DNA of 64,000 nucleotides from Cryptomeria japonica (Eukaryota > Streptophyta > Pinopsida > Cupressales > Cupressaceae), in NCBI RefSeq assembly GCF_030272615.1, contig NC_081411.1, forward strand, positions 42,085,140-42,149,139, given 5' to 3'. Of the stretch, positions 9,936 to 22,294 are shown piece by piece; the first letter of the stretch is position 1, and each line of letters begins with the position of its first letter. A program made the position numbers and the translations under genes. The notes beneath the pieces were generated by a model that did no database searches, was not told the origin of the DNA, and saw only the letters and a list, made by a program, of their open reading frames with translations.

Positions 9936-12276
9936 AAAAGAATGAAAAGTGGAGGGGAGGTAGAATAGAAGAAATTAGAACTAATGATGAAAGAATGGGA
10001 GAAAATGGAGTGAATATGAAGAAACAACAAGCCAGCAAGTACCCTGAGGTCATGCAAGAGATACATAGCAGATGTAGTGTGGGGTTTGGATTGATGCTAT
10101 ACAATTGATCAAAATTGGTTGGACAATCTGGTGCAATCGGTTTAATTGCCCCGGTCAAGTCAAAGGGTGACAGTTGATGTCAGTTGGTCGCTTGGACATG
10201 ATAAAGTCTGAGTAAGTGAATCAAAGTGACCTGATGTGACTTAGACAATTGATGTAATTGTCCGATGAAGTCAAGGTATATGAAGTAAAATACTCATTGA
10301 GATGTAGACAATTGATGTAATTGTCTGTTGGATTGTGTTTGATTGGTTGATCAATTGATAGTGTGTGTGTGTGATGGATGGTTGTGGGGAATCATGGCAG
10401 CCCTGTTGAGACTAGGTCATTATGATAAATGCATGATGTAGTCTAGGATTACCATGATCGATTACCTGTTGAGACCCGAAGATACTTGATCAGAGTATCT
10501 GTTGATAGTCTAGGTGTGTGGGAGTCGATGTATCTGTGCAAATAGAGTAACTTTCTTGACTTATTGGATGACTTAGGATAGGAAACACAATCCCTCCTAT
10601 TTAGAGATGGATGGTGATGAACGTGGCTTGATTAGGTTGATTGGGACATGATGTAGGGTATGTGATGGTGATTATCGAGATGGGGAGGGTGGGGGGGGTT
10701 CAATGTTAGATAGAAGAAATGGAGGACCTATTACATTCCTATGGAAGAAGAGGAAAATAGAGTATCCATTGTCATTACTATGTATGAATGATATGCAGCT
10801 ATTTATGAATGTATGGATGGATGGAATGCAACGGAATGCAATATATACAAATGAGATGGAATGATGATCCATGGTGCATTATTTTTCATCATTGAGCTTT
10901 AAAATGTTGTAAGAAAATACAAGCAACTTGACATAAAGATTCAAGATGACCAGAGTCTTTCTTACATGGATTTTGATATAGCAAGTTAATACAAGCAACT
11001 TGATATAATAGATCAAGTTGACCTGAGTATTGCTTGTGGAACAGGCAAGGATTTATCTCCGTTCATGCATGACTTGGATCGTCCTCCTTGATCTTAGGCT
11101 GATCAGATCCTGAGACAAGTGCATACCGTACTAAGAAAATAAAACCTTTATCCAAATTGGATGAGGAGGAACCAAAGAATGAGCATTGTACTGGTCAACA
11201 AACAATATATACATAAAGAATAAAAGAATATGGATCCTTGGTAATGGTTCATGTTCATATGGTCGAGGTATACGCTGTAGTCAGCAAGCCATAGTGATTT
11301 ATGTTTGCATTTGGCATAAGATCACGTAGCTTGGTGAACTTCCCATGTAGACACCATTAGTACATGCCCCTGAACTTCATCGGAAATAATGTGCAAACGA
11401 TACAAAACAATGCTGAAAGATTCCGATATAGATAAACAAATGAATTACTCACGAATCAACCAAGTATTTGATAGCTTAACATAATTTTCTTGCCAAAGAA
11501 AACGTCATCTTGTCTTTGTTTTGGTAAGGAAGGATGCATCCTTGTTTAAAGACAGTTTCCGATTTGTTGGATGTTGATTGTTTTGGTCGATTGATAAGTG
11601 GTCATTGTGTGAGTATTTTGTCAATGTTTGTTTTGCATCTATGCGAATGAATATGTACAATGTGTTGTCATGTTTTTTGGTTTGATTTTCGATGGTTTTT
11701 CGATGTTTTTTTTTGGATTTTGTGAGACATTTTTGAATGTTTTTGGTATTTTGATGATTGTTTGAATGTTTTTGGATTTTGTGAGACATTTTTGAATGTT
11801 TTTGGTATTTTGAGAGTCACTTTTCCAATGTTTTTGGTATTTTCTGATGATTGCTTGAATGAAGAACTTTAACGAATCATAAGACAATGTAGAATCCACT
11901 TCCATCAATAGGTTAAGGGCATTGCCCCCAGTGTAGACATGACTATGATATAGCGGGATGCAGGATGCATGTAGTACTTTCTTGGATTTGTAGATTTATA
12001 ACAAGCCATGGTTGTTGGATGGATGGATGTATGTATGAAGTAGATGTGATCGCAACGAGCCTGAAAGATACTGGAGCCATTGCCTTTACGAGTGGCGCCT
12101 GTTTGCTAGGTTTTCACCATCGCACTTACCCAAGGTGCCACCGGAGTGGTTGTTCACCGTTTGGATGCATGATTTTTCTTTACTTTTTTTGAATGTTTTT
12201 GTATTTCTTTAGGACATTTTTCTGAATGTTTTTGGTATTTTTCTGATATGCAGGGGAGCCTGATGCTCTGTACACC
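9936..12276 (-). other. G2 3' non-coding region
   Basis: A 2.3-kb stretch between the integrase stop and the PPT-proximal stem-loops. I find no credible gene in either strand. From about 11690 to 12240 it is a low-complexity zone of TTTTTGAATGTTTTTGG-type repeats. At 12061-12165 (sense on minus) there is a GGTGAAAACC...CAGGCGCC module and a GGTGGCACC segment that recur in G3 at 40280-40450. The left part has many short ACAATTGATGTAATTGTC-like direct repeats (10240-10330). Confidence 0.6.
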
Positions 12277-13365
12277 TTAAGTATAAAACCTTTTGAGGTG
12301 CATGCTATTGATTGGATCTGCAAGCGGTTCTCCTTCTGAAGTAGCCAACTGATATGCCCCGGACCCGAACACAACAGTGACAACATACGGGCCCAGCCAG
12401 TTTGATTCAAACTTGCCTTGATGTTCTCGGTTTGGTTGGTTGCGAGGATTCTCTTGAAGAACAAGATCACCTACCTCAAATGTACGAGATCGAACTCGGT
12501 GATTGTAGTTTCTACTCATGCGCTGTTGATAGGCTTTGAGGTGATTGTATGCAGCTTGTCGCTTCTCATCTAGTAACTCTAAGTCCTAAAGACGGGATAC
12601 TCTGTATGCTTCATCATCGATGAGATTGTGCAATGGAACCCGTAAGGATGGTATCTCGACCTCAATAGGTAAGATAGCTTCTGCACCATAGACCAATGAA
12701 TAAGGAGTTGCACCTGTAGGGGTCCGAATGCTAGTTTGATATGCCCATAGCGCTGGATTTAGTTGAACATGCCAATCACGGCCGACATCATTGACTCTCT
12801 TCTTTAGGATCCTCAATATGTTTTTATTGGATGCTTCAGCCTGACCATTGCCTTGTGGGTAATAGGGAGTGGAAAAGCGGTGTTGGATATGAAATTTCTC
12901 ACAAAGCTCACGGACATCCTGATTTTTGAAAGGAAGACCGTTATCTGTGACAATGGACATGGGCACACCATACCAGCAGATGATGTAGTTGAGGATGAAT
13001 GAGGCGATCTGCTTGCCGGTGACTTGGGTAAGTGGAACAGCTTCGATCCACTTGGTGAAATATTCGGTGGCGGTGATAATGAATTTATGGTCGTTGGATG
13101 AAGATGGATGAATCTTACCCACAAGGTCAAGGCCCCATTGACAAAAAGGCCATGGTGTTGTGATTGGTTGCAGTTCCTGGGCCGGTGCATGTATCAGGTC
13201 GCCATGAACTTGACATTTCTTGCATTTCCTGACAAAGTAGTAGGAATCCTTTTCTATAGATGGCCAATAATATCCAGCTCGCATGAGTTTCTTGGCTAGT
13301 GACGGACCACTTGAGTGAGTCCCGCAAATTCCTTCATGGACCTCTTCCAAAGCCTTTGTTATCTC
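12277..13365 (-). pseudogene. G2 integrase
   Basis: Zinc-binding HHCC module (HEGICGTH, CKKCQVHG), then the catalytic core with Asp in GLDLVGKI, Asp in VTDNGLPF and Glu in NGQAEASNK. The C-terminal GDLVLQENPRN...WLGPYVV segment precedes the TAA at 12277. A stop at 12586-12588 separates core from C-terminus, and one at 13381-13383 lies just upstream. All three DDE residues are present. Confidence 0.9.
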
Positions 13366-13639
13366 ATCTTTTTCCAGACATCAAAGGAGAGTACCATCAA
13401 GACTGCGTCGGTATAGGGTTTCAGCAATAATGGTATATCGAGCAGTTTGGCGAATGAAGGTTTTTCGTTGGTTATTTGATTGGTTAGGAGGAAGGGTGTG
13501 ATCGCGGAGATAGGTGTAGAAATCACCGTACCATGGGGATTCAGAACCAACAAGGCGGCATATCATTTCGGATTCAGGGATATCATAAGCGGGGATCCAA
13601 AGCTATTCTACCAAGAACTCAGAGCGTGTTGAATTATGT

Positions 13640-14045
13640 GGAAGATCTAGGAGAGATGCGATGGTAGCCATAGCATCAGCAGCTCGATTCTGATCTCTTG
13701 GTATCTGCTCAAAGGTGATAGTAATAAATGATGTCTTTAGATTGTCCACCATTTGCTTGTATGGCATGAGTTTATCATCTTTGGTCTGATACTCATCAGT
13801 TGCTTGTCGAATGACTAGTTGTGAGTCACCATATACTTGAAGTTCTTTTAATTTCCATTGTATGGCTAATCTGAGTCCCGTGATCAAAGCCTCATATTCT
13901 GCTATGTTGTTTGTGCATGGAAATGTGAGCCTGTAAGACTTCGGGATGCTATCACCTTGAGGTGTGATAAACAGAATGCCTACCCCCGAGCCATGCCTAG
14001 TGTATGAACCATCAAAATATAGTTTCCATGGCTGTGCTTCTGTGA
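13640..14045 (-). pseudogene. G2 archaeal-type RNase H (aRNH)
   Basis: Second RNase H of the polyprotein, between RH and integrase. It carries all expected acidic residues: YFDGS, EYEAL, GDSQLVI and the late Asp in AADAMA. Dual RNase H in this order defines the Tat lineage. G4 carries a related domain in a different position. Confidence 0.88.
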
Positions 14046-14149
14046 TCATGAATATCTCTTCATCTGGAAAATTGGAAATGAGAGGATGATCGCCTATGAG
14101 TGGTGCATCGGCCAACTGATCTACAATGACTTGACCTTTGATAGCTTTA

Positions 14150-14560
14150 CAGTCCACATACTCAATGTCAAATTCACTTAGAATCATCACCCATTTGGCC
14201 AAGAGGCTTGTCAATGCTGCTTTGCTGAGTAAGTACTTGAGTGGATCAATTTTTGCGATGAGTTGCACCTTGTGTGTTAACAGATAGTGCCTCAGTTTAG
14301 TGGCTGCCAAGAACTCTGCTAGGCAAGCTCGCTCAGTAGGTGTGTAATTGAGTTCATAGCCCACCAGTGTGCGAGAGATGTAGTAAATAGCACACTCTTT
14401 TCCTTCTGCATTATGTTGTGCCAGTAGTACACCCAATGCTGTACTTGTTGTTGAGATATAGAGCAATAATGGTCTACTTGGATCTGGTGGCATCAGCAAT
14501 GGTGGATTCATGAGATAATCTTTAAGCGCCTGAAATGCTTGCTGGCATTTGGCATCCCAC
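14150..14560 (-). pseudogene. G2 Ty3/gypsy RNase H
   Basis: First RNase H, directly after RT, as in all Ty3/gypsy elements. Seen are LLLYISTTSTALGVLLAQ, YYISRTLVGYELNYTPTE and HYLLTHKVQL. The position usually occupied by the first catalytic Asp reads Ser/Thr (YISTTS), which suggests a weakened domain next to the second RNase H. Confidence 0.8.
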
Positions 14561-15500
14561 TGAAAGCGGATGTTCTTGTGTAGTAGGTGTGTGAAGGGGT
14601 GACACTTATCAGCCAATTGTGCAATGAATCTTTGAATGGATTGAAGCCGTCCTTGTAGTGTTCTTAGCTGACTGATATTCTTTGGAGGTGGCATGTCCAT
14701 GATAGATTTTACTTTTGCTGGATCAACCTCAATGCCTTTGCTTGAGACAATGTATCCTAGAAGCTTCCCAGAGGTCACTCCAAAGACACATTTCTTTGGG
14801 TTGAGTTGAACATGGTATTGTTCCAGTCTATCAAAGATTTGATCTAAGATGTGGAGATGTCCATCTCTGGTGAGTGATTTTGCTAGTAAGTCATCCACAT
14901 AATCTTCCATCATAGTATGCATCATGTCATGGAAGATGGTGGTCATTGCTCTTTGATAGGTCGCTCTTGCATTCTTTAGACTGAAAGGCATTACATTCCA
15001 GCAGTATGTGCCCCATGGACATGTGAAGGCTGTCTTATGTTGGTCCTCTGGTGCGATCTTTATTTGATTGTATCCTGAAAAGCCATCCATGAGTGAAAGC
15101 ATGGCATGTCCTGTTGTCAAATCTACTATGATGTCAATATTTGGTAGAGGGAAGTCATCCTTATGACATGCCTTATTCAGATCTCTGAAGTTAGTACAAA
15201 TGCGGATGCCCCCTTTTGGTTTGCCGACTGGCACAATATTGGAGATCCATTCTGCGTAATCAATTGGTCTAATGAAACCAACATCTAGGAGTTTCTTGAG
15301 TTCTATTTTGATTAGCACGGCAATCTGAGGATGCATCTTACGAAGCTTCTGCTTGACGGGTTTAGCTCCTTTTGCTACTGTGAGATGATGCATAACTAAA
15401 TCAGGATCAAGCCCAGGCATGTCTGCATATGACCATGCAAAGTTGATCTGACGTTTCTGGAAGAACTCTATAAATTTAGGTTGTTCCTCTGGAGTGAGAA
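14560..15500 (-). pseudogene. G2 reverse transcriptase
   Basis: Complete RT domain with no stop inside it. Blocks in order: LDVGFIRPIDYAEW, GGIRICTNFRDLN, LMDGFSGYNQI, the catalytic YVDD at about 14889-14900, and KKCVFGVTSGKLLGYIVS in the thumb. A Thr/Pro/Ala-rich linker of several hundred residues (about 15550-16700) separates it from protease. The catalytic residues are all present. Confidence 0.9.
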
Positions 15501-16965
15501 GAGATGCTAGATGTATGAGATGAGGATTTTCAAGAGTCCCCACATTGTATTCTTTGGTTTCCTCGATGAGAATCGTTGATCGTTCCTGTTGTGTACTAGC
15601 AGGGAGGATGTCAAACCCTTCATCCTTAGGTGCCTCAGAAAGGTTTTCACCGTTGGATACGCTCTTTCTTTTTACTTTTGTCGGATCAAATAGTGCCACA
15701 GTGTGGTTTTCACTGGAAGATCCATGTTTTATTGTTATATTTTTGCAGCTGAAAGGTTTGGCATTCGCCCCGAAGTATGCTGCGCTATTAAGTTCAATGG
15801 CGAATCCAACTTTGTGATCCCCGCTTGGTAGATTATCCCTTAATTCCAAAAAGTCAATGATAGCCTCATCGTTTTGGAAGAGGTCAAGACATGGAGGATT
15901 TGATTGGTTCCATTCGATGAGTTCAGGGTGGATAATGGTCATTACATCATCGATTAGGTTAAGTTCATTAGAGGTATCAGTGAGGGTTAAGACAGTGTGG
16001 CGAAGGTCATTGATGGTACTTTCCCTGTCAGAATCAGGAGTAGGATGAGACGTAGGGTCTGTGGAAGATGTTTCCAGCTCAGGTACCCAAGTGGTCTTTA
16101 TCTGTGCTTCTCTGTAAACAGGGATGTCTTTGCGTGGTGGAGGTAGTGATGTGCCTTCCTCATCTGAGGTGTTAAGCTGTACAGAATCAAATTCCCACTC
16201 ATGTGAGTCGGTCTCTGAATCACTTTCCAGCATCCGATTGCTATACCATACTGGGATGTCGCTGGAGTTGAATACTGCAGGCGTGATTGGTTTATGTACC
16301 TTTGTAGTGATCGGTGCTGCAGGAATTTTGATGGGGATTAAAGGATTTGTTACTGGAAGTATCGGCAGTGTTGACTTAGTGGCTTCTATTGGAACGACTG
16401 GTGCCATAGATGTTGTTGCGAGTTCGGATACAGTTGTTGCTGTGAATGGTTTTATTGATGTGATGGCTGCTGCGGATGGGATTACTGGTTCGATTGGTGG
16501 GATGTTTGGCATTGGTGATGGTTGCGGTGGAGTTGTGAGCCTTGATGGGGCAGTGGGGATAGTGCTTGATGGTGCTTTGATTATGAAAGGTGTCCTCTTT
16601 GCAGTAGGTGGGCAAAATGGTTTGCTGGGTTTTCCTTTGAATCTGAGTTTAGGAAGGATCTCTTTTCCAAAGCCTAGGCCTGTATTACCTTTGGGCTTGA
16701 ATTCTGGTAGTAGAGGTTCATGTCGTCCTTGTTTGCAGTATCCCAAAGCACTCTGACCATCATATCCCATTCTTTGCATAATGAGGAGGCCTTTGCCATA
16801 CTGTTCTGTAGGAAGTGTAACTTGTGGTTTATCAATGGTGATGGGATCTTTATAGATCCATTCCGCTAGGTCCTCATCTTGTGTCTCTTCCTCTTGACTC
16901 TTTCCAAGGATGAAAGGCATCAAGGCACATGCAGGCATGATTAATGGTTGCTGGAGTAACTGCTA

Positions 16966-17800
16966 TGGTTTACCATATGTTCTAGGGGAAGTGGGCATCT
17001 GTCCCACACAAAAGAGTTGACTCAAATTGTATTCTCCGGGACCTTCCTCTGCGACTTTCATCTTAAGCTTTTCTTGCTTGGGTATAGGGGTGTTCGAACT
17101 GGCAAGAGAGGCGGGATTTACATATGATGTGGAGGAAATGGCTTCCCTATTATTAGGAACAGTAATCTCTGGTTGATGGCTGATATTATGGCAAAAAGCA
17201 AAGGGATTTGCATCACCCAGGATTGTGATCTCTGCACCATTATGTGGGAACTTGATACATTGATGGTAGGTAGATGGAACGGCTTGCATGGCATGTATCC
17301 AAGGTCTCCCTAATAATAGATTATATGGTAGAGGAAGGTCCAGAACCTGACAGATGATGTGCTTTACCACAGGGCCCACTCGGATTGGTAGTACCACAGC
17401 TCCTTTGGATGACCGCTCTGCATCATCATAGGCCTTGATGGTGATCTTCTTGCGAGGATCCACTGATTCTATTGCATATCCCAATGCTGTGACCAATTGT
17501 AGTGTACAAATGTTTAGGCCTGCTCCATTATCTATCAAGACTCGCTTGATCCTGTGTTGGTTGATAAAGCCTTCAATGTGTAGCGAAGCGTTATGAGGTT
17601 GTTGGAAAGAAGAATTGTCACTTTCGGAAAAAGTGAGACAAGGTGATGACTTTAGATTTCCAACCATGGCTTGAAATTGGTCTGTGTTCAGGTTTGCAGG
17701 GACTGACGCCTCTTGGAGTGCTTGATCCAAGATAGTTTTATGAGATGGTGATAGGCGTAATAGCTCTAAAATGGATATGAGCGCAGGGGTTTTGTCTAAT
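16966..17800 (-). pseudogene. G2 aspartic protease domain
   Basis: The active-site segment RVLIDNGAGLNICTL lies around 17505-17550 (about residue 684 of the polyprotein). The canonical Asp-Ser/Thr-Gly is Asp-Asn-Gly; G1 has the same sequence and G3 has Asp-Gly-Gly, so this looks like a lineage trait. The LLLGRPWIH block follows about 90 residues later. Processing of the fused gag-pol would depend on this domain. Confidence 0.82.
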
Positions 17801-17999
17801 TGTTCCACAAGGTTATATTGCTTTGGGATGGAGGTGGTGCCTTGTGGAGCTGCCTTTATGGTAACTTTGCCGCGACACGTAACAACATTGCAATTGGAGT
17901 TGGGATTTTTGAAGGTTATAGTTGCAACTTGTTCACTAGCATCATATAGGTGATTTACAGTGTAGTTATACGCGGCCTGCGTATAGTCAGTGGTATCAG

Positions 18000-19584
18000 T
18001 GCCTCGCCGGGAAGTGGAAGGACCCCTTTGATCTTGTGATGGAAGTGGATTCTTGAACATCTGATGATCATTATTTGTCATTTTTGGATCATGTCCTTCA
18101 ATCTCAATTTCTCCTCGATCAATAAGATCTTGAATGAGATCTTTCAATCGGTGACAATTACTTGTCTTGTGTCCTCGTCCTTGATGGAACTCACAATGTT
18201 CAGTATCTCTCCACCATGCTGGTTTGACCTGAGGCTCATAGTTGGATAGCTTAGGTAGAGTGATCAAATTCTGAGAAAGGAGTTATCGCAACACTGTTTC
18301 AATGGGTTCCCCTAAGGGAGTGTATGTACATTTTTGTTTTTGTGGACGAGGTCTTGGTTCATCCTGAGATGTGATGTGACCTTGATTAGGAGGAACATTT
18401 GTGTTGTTTTGAGGTGGAGGATTTTGTCCTGCAAACCGAACCACAGGTTGTGCATTTTGGATAGTACGAGCATCCACAACCCCATCATTGACGATATTCT
18501 TATTCTTGTTCCAGAAGTTTGGTTTATCACTATTGAATCGCGCGCGAGGACCATCTTTTGGTTCATTAAAGATTTTGATGAGTCCTTTCTTGATGAGTGC
18601 CCTTTCACATTTTATACCTTTGGTGATCATATCGTTAAAGGAGTCTGTGTCTTTGACATCCAGGTGAAATTCCATTTCTTCGTTTAAGTTGGAAATGAAA
18701 ATTTCCACTAGTTCTCGTTCAGGTAACTGAAGAGAACGTCTGCTAGACATTTGGCGCCATCGTTGCAGGAATACTGAGAATAGTTCACCTGGTTTTTGTT
18801 TGGTATTGCACAGATCAGCCATGGTGATGTCGCGTTCAATGTTATAAGAGTAATGAGATAGGAACTTCTGGATGAGTTCCTCAAATGTTCTAATGCCACC
18901 TGGAAGTCGGGAAAACCATGATGTGGTTGTTCCTCCCAAGCTTTGGGGAAAAAGGCGCATTAGGTATGTGTCCTCATAAGCCACTTCCAGACAAGCAGAA
19001 TGAAATTCTCAGACATGATCACGGGGATCCCCCTTTCCTCTATATTTTTCAAATTTGGGTGTTTCAAACCCGCGTGGAAAGGGTGGCATATAAAGATTCC
19101 TATCAAATGGATAGGGACAGATGTCGTTAAGTGAGAATTGATTGGTCTTAACACCACTATGAAGTTGTTGGGCGAGATTCTCGACTTGTTGCCGCAAGAT
19201 CTCCATTTCATTTGGAGGAGGAGGTGGTGGGTTACCTCGAGGAATGTTATATCTGATGTGATTTCTACCTCTTTCCTCCTCATGGCGACTTTTTCTTTCT
19301 GATGCTTGTCTTAATTGGGCAAGATCAAAGTCAGAGGGGAGTTTGACTCCTTCTTGAGCGAGTTTTAAGAAGTGAACATCCGCATTGCTCCTAAGTATTT
19401 CATCAAACAATCTGTTAAAGTGAGGGTTATGCTGAGCCCTTTCGATTGTTGCAGGAGTGGGAGTACTTGGGTTTTCGTCATTCATATTTCCTCCAAGTGC
19501 TTCTTGAAATTCATTGAGATTTTCGTCTTCTTCTTCCTCAATTTCTATTTCTCGTTGCCTTGACCGTAATCGGGTTTGAGCCAT
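18000..19584 (-). pseudogene. G2 gag
   Basis: Structural protein of the virus-like particle. The N-terminus has a short basic patch, then a highly acidic run (EIEIEEEEDENLNE). A proline run (about residue 120) precedes a segment that starts NDICPYPFD, followed by the capsid-like core with RGKGDPRDH and LMRLFPQSLGG. A zinc-knuckle-like motif, CEFHQGRGHKTSNC (about residues 464-477), is CCHH-type as in other Tat elements. Two stops break it, at codons 192 and 434. The start was chosen as the first ATG of the frame, just after the leader. Confidence 0.88.
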
Positions 19585-22271
19585 TTTGTTTGCAAGTTTT
19601 GTGTGAAGTTGATTGAAGATGATGATGAGTTGTTGATGAAATATTGATGATTAGTGGATTGTGTGGTATGGGGATCTCTAGCACTTTAAGGTAGATGTAA
19701 CCGAAATTCCTTCTTTGAATTGCTTGTTTGTTTTGAGGAGTTTGGATGTGATAAGGTGTAGAGAAATCTGAGATGTGTTACAGATTTTGACTACCTAGTA
19801 ATGAGAGGATTCACTCATGAACTAGTTTTACCCTGCGTAGATGTGTCTCTTAGGATGAGCTTATCCTAGATGTAGAAACAATCTAAAAAGTGATGTGATG
19901 TGTTTGATTCAAGCAATATCTAAAAAAAGGAATCTTGGGACAAGAACCTCTTAATTTTTTGAGAGTTTTGGGATGGATTGATGATGGAATAATGATGTAT
20001 GAATGAGATGATGGATGTTTTGTTTTCAACTTCAATAAAAAATTTGTGTTACAAATGGAACAAACTCTACTTCTTCCCTTTCAGGCGTTGGTGGCACTTC
20101 TCGAGCTGTGTTGTAGGTGATACAGATGTTTGGGAAGAAGTTGGGATTAATCTTTCCTCTTTGATTTTTGTGATAACTCAGAGCTCTATATTGCATAAAA
20201 GCTCTGTGGTTCAATGATTCTGAATCAAACTCATTTGTTTTACCTTGAAGGTATAGACGCATGCGATGTAGAAAGACTCTATGTGAGACAAAAATTTGTC
20301 TATTGAGATAGAAGAATTTCCTCCTTTTGATCAAAGCCTTTGAGCTTAATGGTCTCCTTTTCAAGTTGATATTCTGATGACACTTCTTCTTTCACAAGAT
20401 GTGAAGAATGGTCATAAAATTTGTCTCTTTGTTGTTTGCACTTTGTTTTTGGTATTTTTGTTTGTTTTGAGAAATGTTGGATGAATACTTTTTTTTTTGG
20501 GATTGATTTTCTGATTTTTCTTTGACAAGAAAACAAAGCAAGCACACAAACACAAGAATGTTGCCTCAAAGGCACAAATGAGTCTGGGTCTAGATCAACC
20601 CAATCCTTTGGACTTGTTTTTGACCCTTCCTTTAGATGTATTTTAAGGTGTATTTCCAAAGCCTGAAGTCGGCTCAATTTGCACTTGGTCTTTAAAACAA
20701 ACACACTTCAAACACTTTTTATCCCTAAGGTCAAATGGCTAGTTGTGATAAATTTAGCCCAAATCTTGATATTTCTTCGACTTTGGTACTACATACCTTA
20801 TGAATCCCGCCGTGGTAGGTAAGGATGTGATATACTAAGTCTTGCACGAGCATAACAAATAGATGATCCCTATGATGGGGGAGTCACCACTTTTATCAAG
20901 CCACAAGTGACTTTTCAAAAAGCTATGTTTCTACTCAAGGAAATATGTATGGTGAGTATCTTGGGAGCAAAACCATCTATGCTCTTGCACTAAATTATAT
21001 CTCAAATATCCTCAATCAATAGAACGGGTGGGATACTATTTAAAGGTGTTTAGTCATGTTCGATGTTTTTGGACATAAGTTCATTCTGCAGTGACTCACT
21101 TAAGAGCCTTGTAACTGGTGGTGGGGCCCATTTGTCCTTTCGGCCAGTTACACTGTAGGAACAGCTATACCCAAGGCTACAGCTTTTGCTCACACCTGAT
21201 TTCTATAGCGGCTCGAAGGATTTACCGCTTGAGGTCGTTCCCAAGAGTGATGTGTCTCTTGGCAGGCCTCTCTTAAAAAGATAAAATTTTGAGTGTTACT
21301 AACACTTTTCTCTTGCACCTAGGACCACGAAAGCCAAGGGAGAGGATAGTGTGTGTTAGAAGTAGGACCACTCGACCAACTCTTTGCACAAGTGTGCCAA
21401 GCACGAAAAACACTTGTTCTTTTTAATCTATCATTGCAATGTGATCTAACTATTTGAAGATGTTGCTCCAACAATCATGGTGTTCTTTTTAATTTTCAAA
21501 GGCAATTGTTTGAGTAAACTAGAATTTGAAAATCCTGGTCAACTTAATGAAAAACACGTTTGCATGAAGTAAAATTGCTTTAAAAATGAGACAAGTTGAT
21601 TGTGAATTTTATTTGCGCCAAAAATGGAAGTGTGGATTGTGAGTTTTATCTTGATGCAAGAAATAAAATTTGCCTTGTTGATTTTAAGCACCAAAACGAA
21701 GTTTGTTTCCTAACTTGCAAAAAAAATAAAGTTGTTTTTGTATAAGTTTGTGGTTCTTTTTACCTTGGAACAATTAAATTCTTTTTAAGAGCCCCAAACA
21801 AATGTGTGATTGTTTTTTAAAAGCCCAAATTTGAAATCTGAAGTTAATTTTAAACCAAAATAAAAAGTGAATTCATTTTTAAAACCAACTTCAAAAACAA
21901 GTTAGTAAAAAATATAAATCTACTTTTTAATCTAATTTAAATCTGCACAAAAGAGAAAAATAGTTAGTAAAATCCACCTATTTGGTGGGCTTCTACAAGC
22001 CTAATTTTTTATTTTTTTTTGGTTACAAGGTGATTTGTACAACGTTTTGTTACAATAGCGCTAGTTTGCGTTTGAACAGAGGCACTATTTAACACAAACG
22101 CACTAAAAGAAAGGGAAAGACAGAGAAGGAAAAAGCACTGAAACAGGGTGAATAGCGCCAAAATAATGTCAAACGCACCAAAACAGTGTCAAAAGCACAA
22201 CCTGTGTGACATTTTCAACATTCAAACATGTTATTGGTTAAAAAAAAAAAAAGTTGATCTTTTTGGTGTTT
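19585..22271 (-). other. G2 leader (5' untranslated region)
   Basis: A 2.7-kb non-coding leader between the primer site and gag. Short open frames occur (for example 20300-20704) but show no recognisable domain. At about 20874-20886 (minus) lies GTGGTGACTCCCC, a motif also seen in the G4 leader. Near 22030-22200 there are several AAACGCACCAAAA / AGCGCC repeats. Confidence 0.6.
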
Positions 22272-22292
22272 GGATTCACGTCGGGTTCACCA
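22272..22292 (-). other. G2 primer-binding site, tRNA-Trp type
   Basis: Minus strand TGGTGAACCCGACGTGAATC starts two bases after the 5' LTR end. It is the complement of the 3' end of plant tRNA-Trp, as I recall that tRNA, over about 20 nt. Confidence 0.75.
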
Positions 22293-22294
22293 AA

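Larger units (their letters stand above)
12277..19584 (-). pseudogene. G2 gag-pol polyprotein, single frame with six internal stops
   Basis: From the ATG at 19584 to the TAA at 12277-12279 there is one reading frame of 2435 codons plus stop, with no frameshift. In-frame stops lie at 19009-19011 (TGA), 18283-18285 (TAA), 16963-16965 (TAG), 13603-13605 (TAG), 13381-13383 (TGA) and 12586-12588 (TAG). Aligned to G1, five fall at codons that read Arg or Gln there; the sixth lies outside G1's preserved part. A fused gag-pol with no frame change is seen in many plant Ty3/gypsy elements. Domains are detailed in separate entries. Confidence 0.93.

Noticed and set aside
9778-10158. Overlapping frames on both strands next to the G2 3' LTR
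   Set aside because: They run across the polypurine tract and stem-loops. Composition is non-coding, and the frames on the two strands merely mirror each other.
15545-16756. Plus-strand open frames opposite the G2 pol linker (including a 210-codon Gly/Val-rich one)
   Set aside because: They are antisense shadows of the Thr/Pro/Ile/Ala-rich linker; the same shadow occurs opposite G1 at 3362-3610. No start context, domain or independent conservation.
20300-20704. 134-codon minus-strand frame in the G2 leader
   Set aside because: Low-complexity Lys/Ser-rich peptide with no recognisable domain. It lies in the untranslated leader and shows no counterpart in G3.
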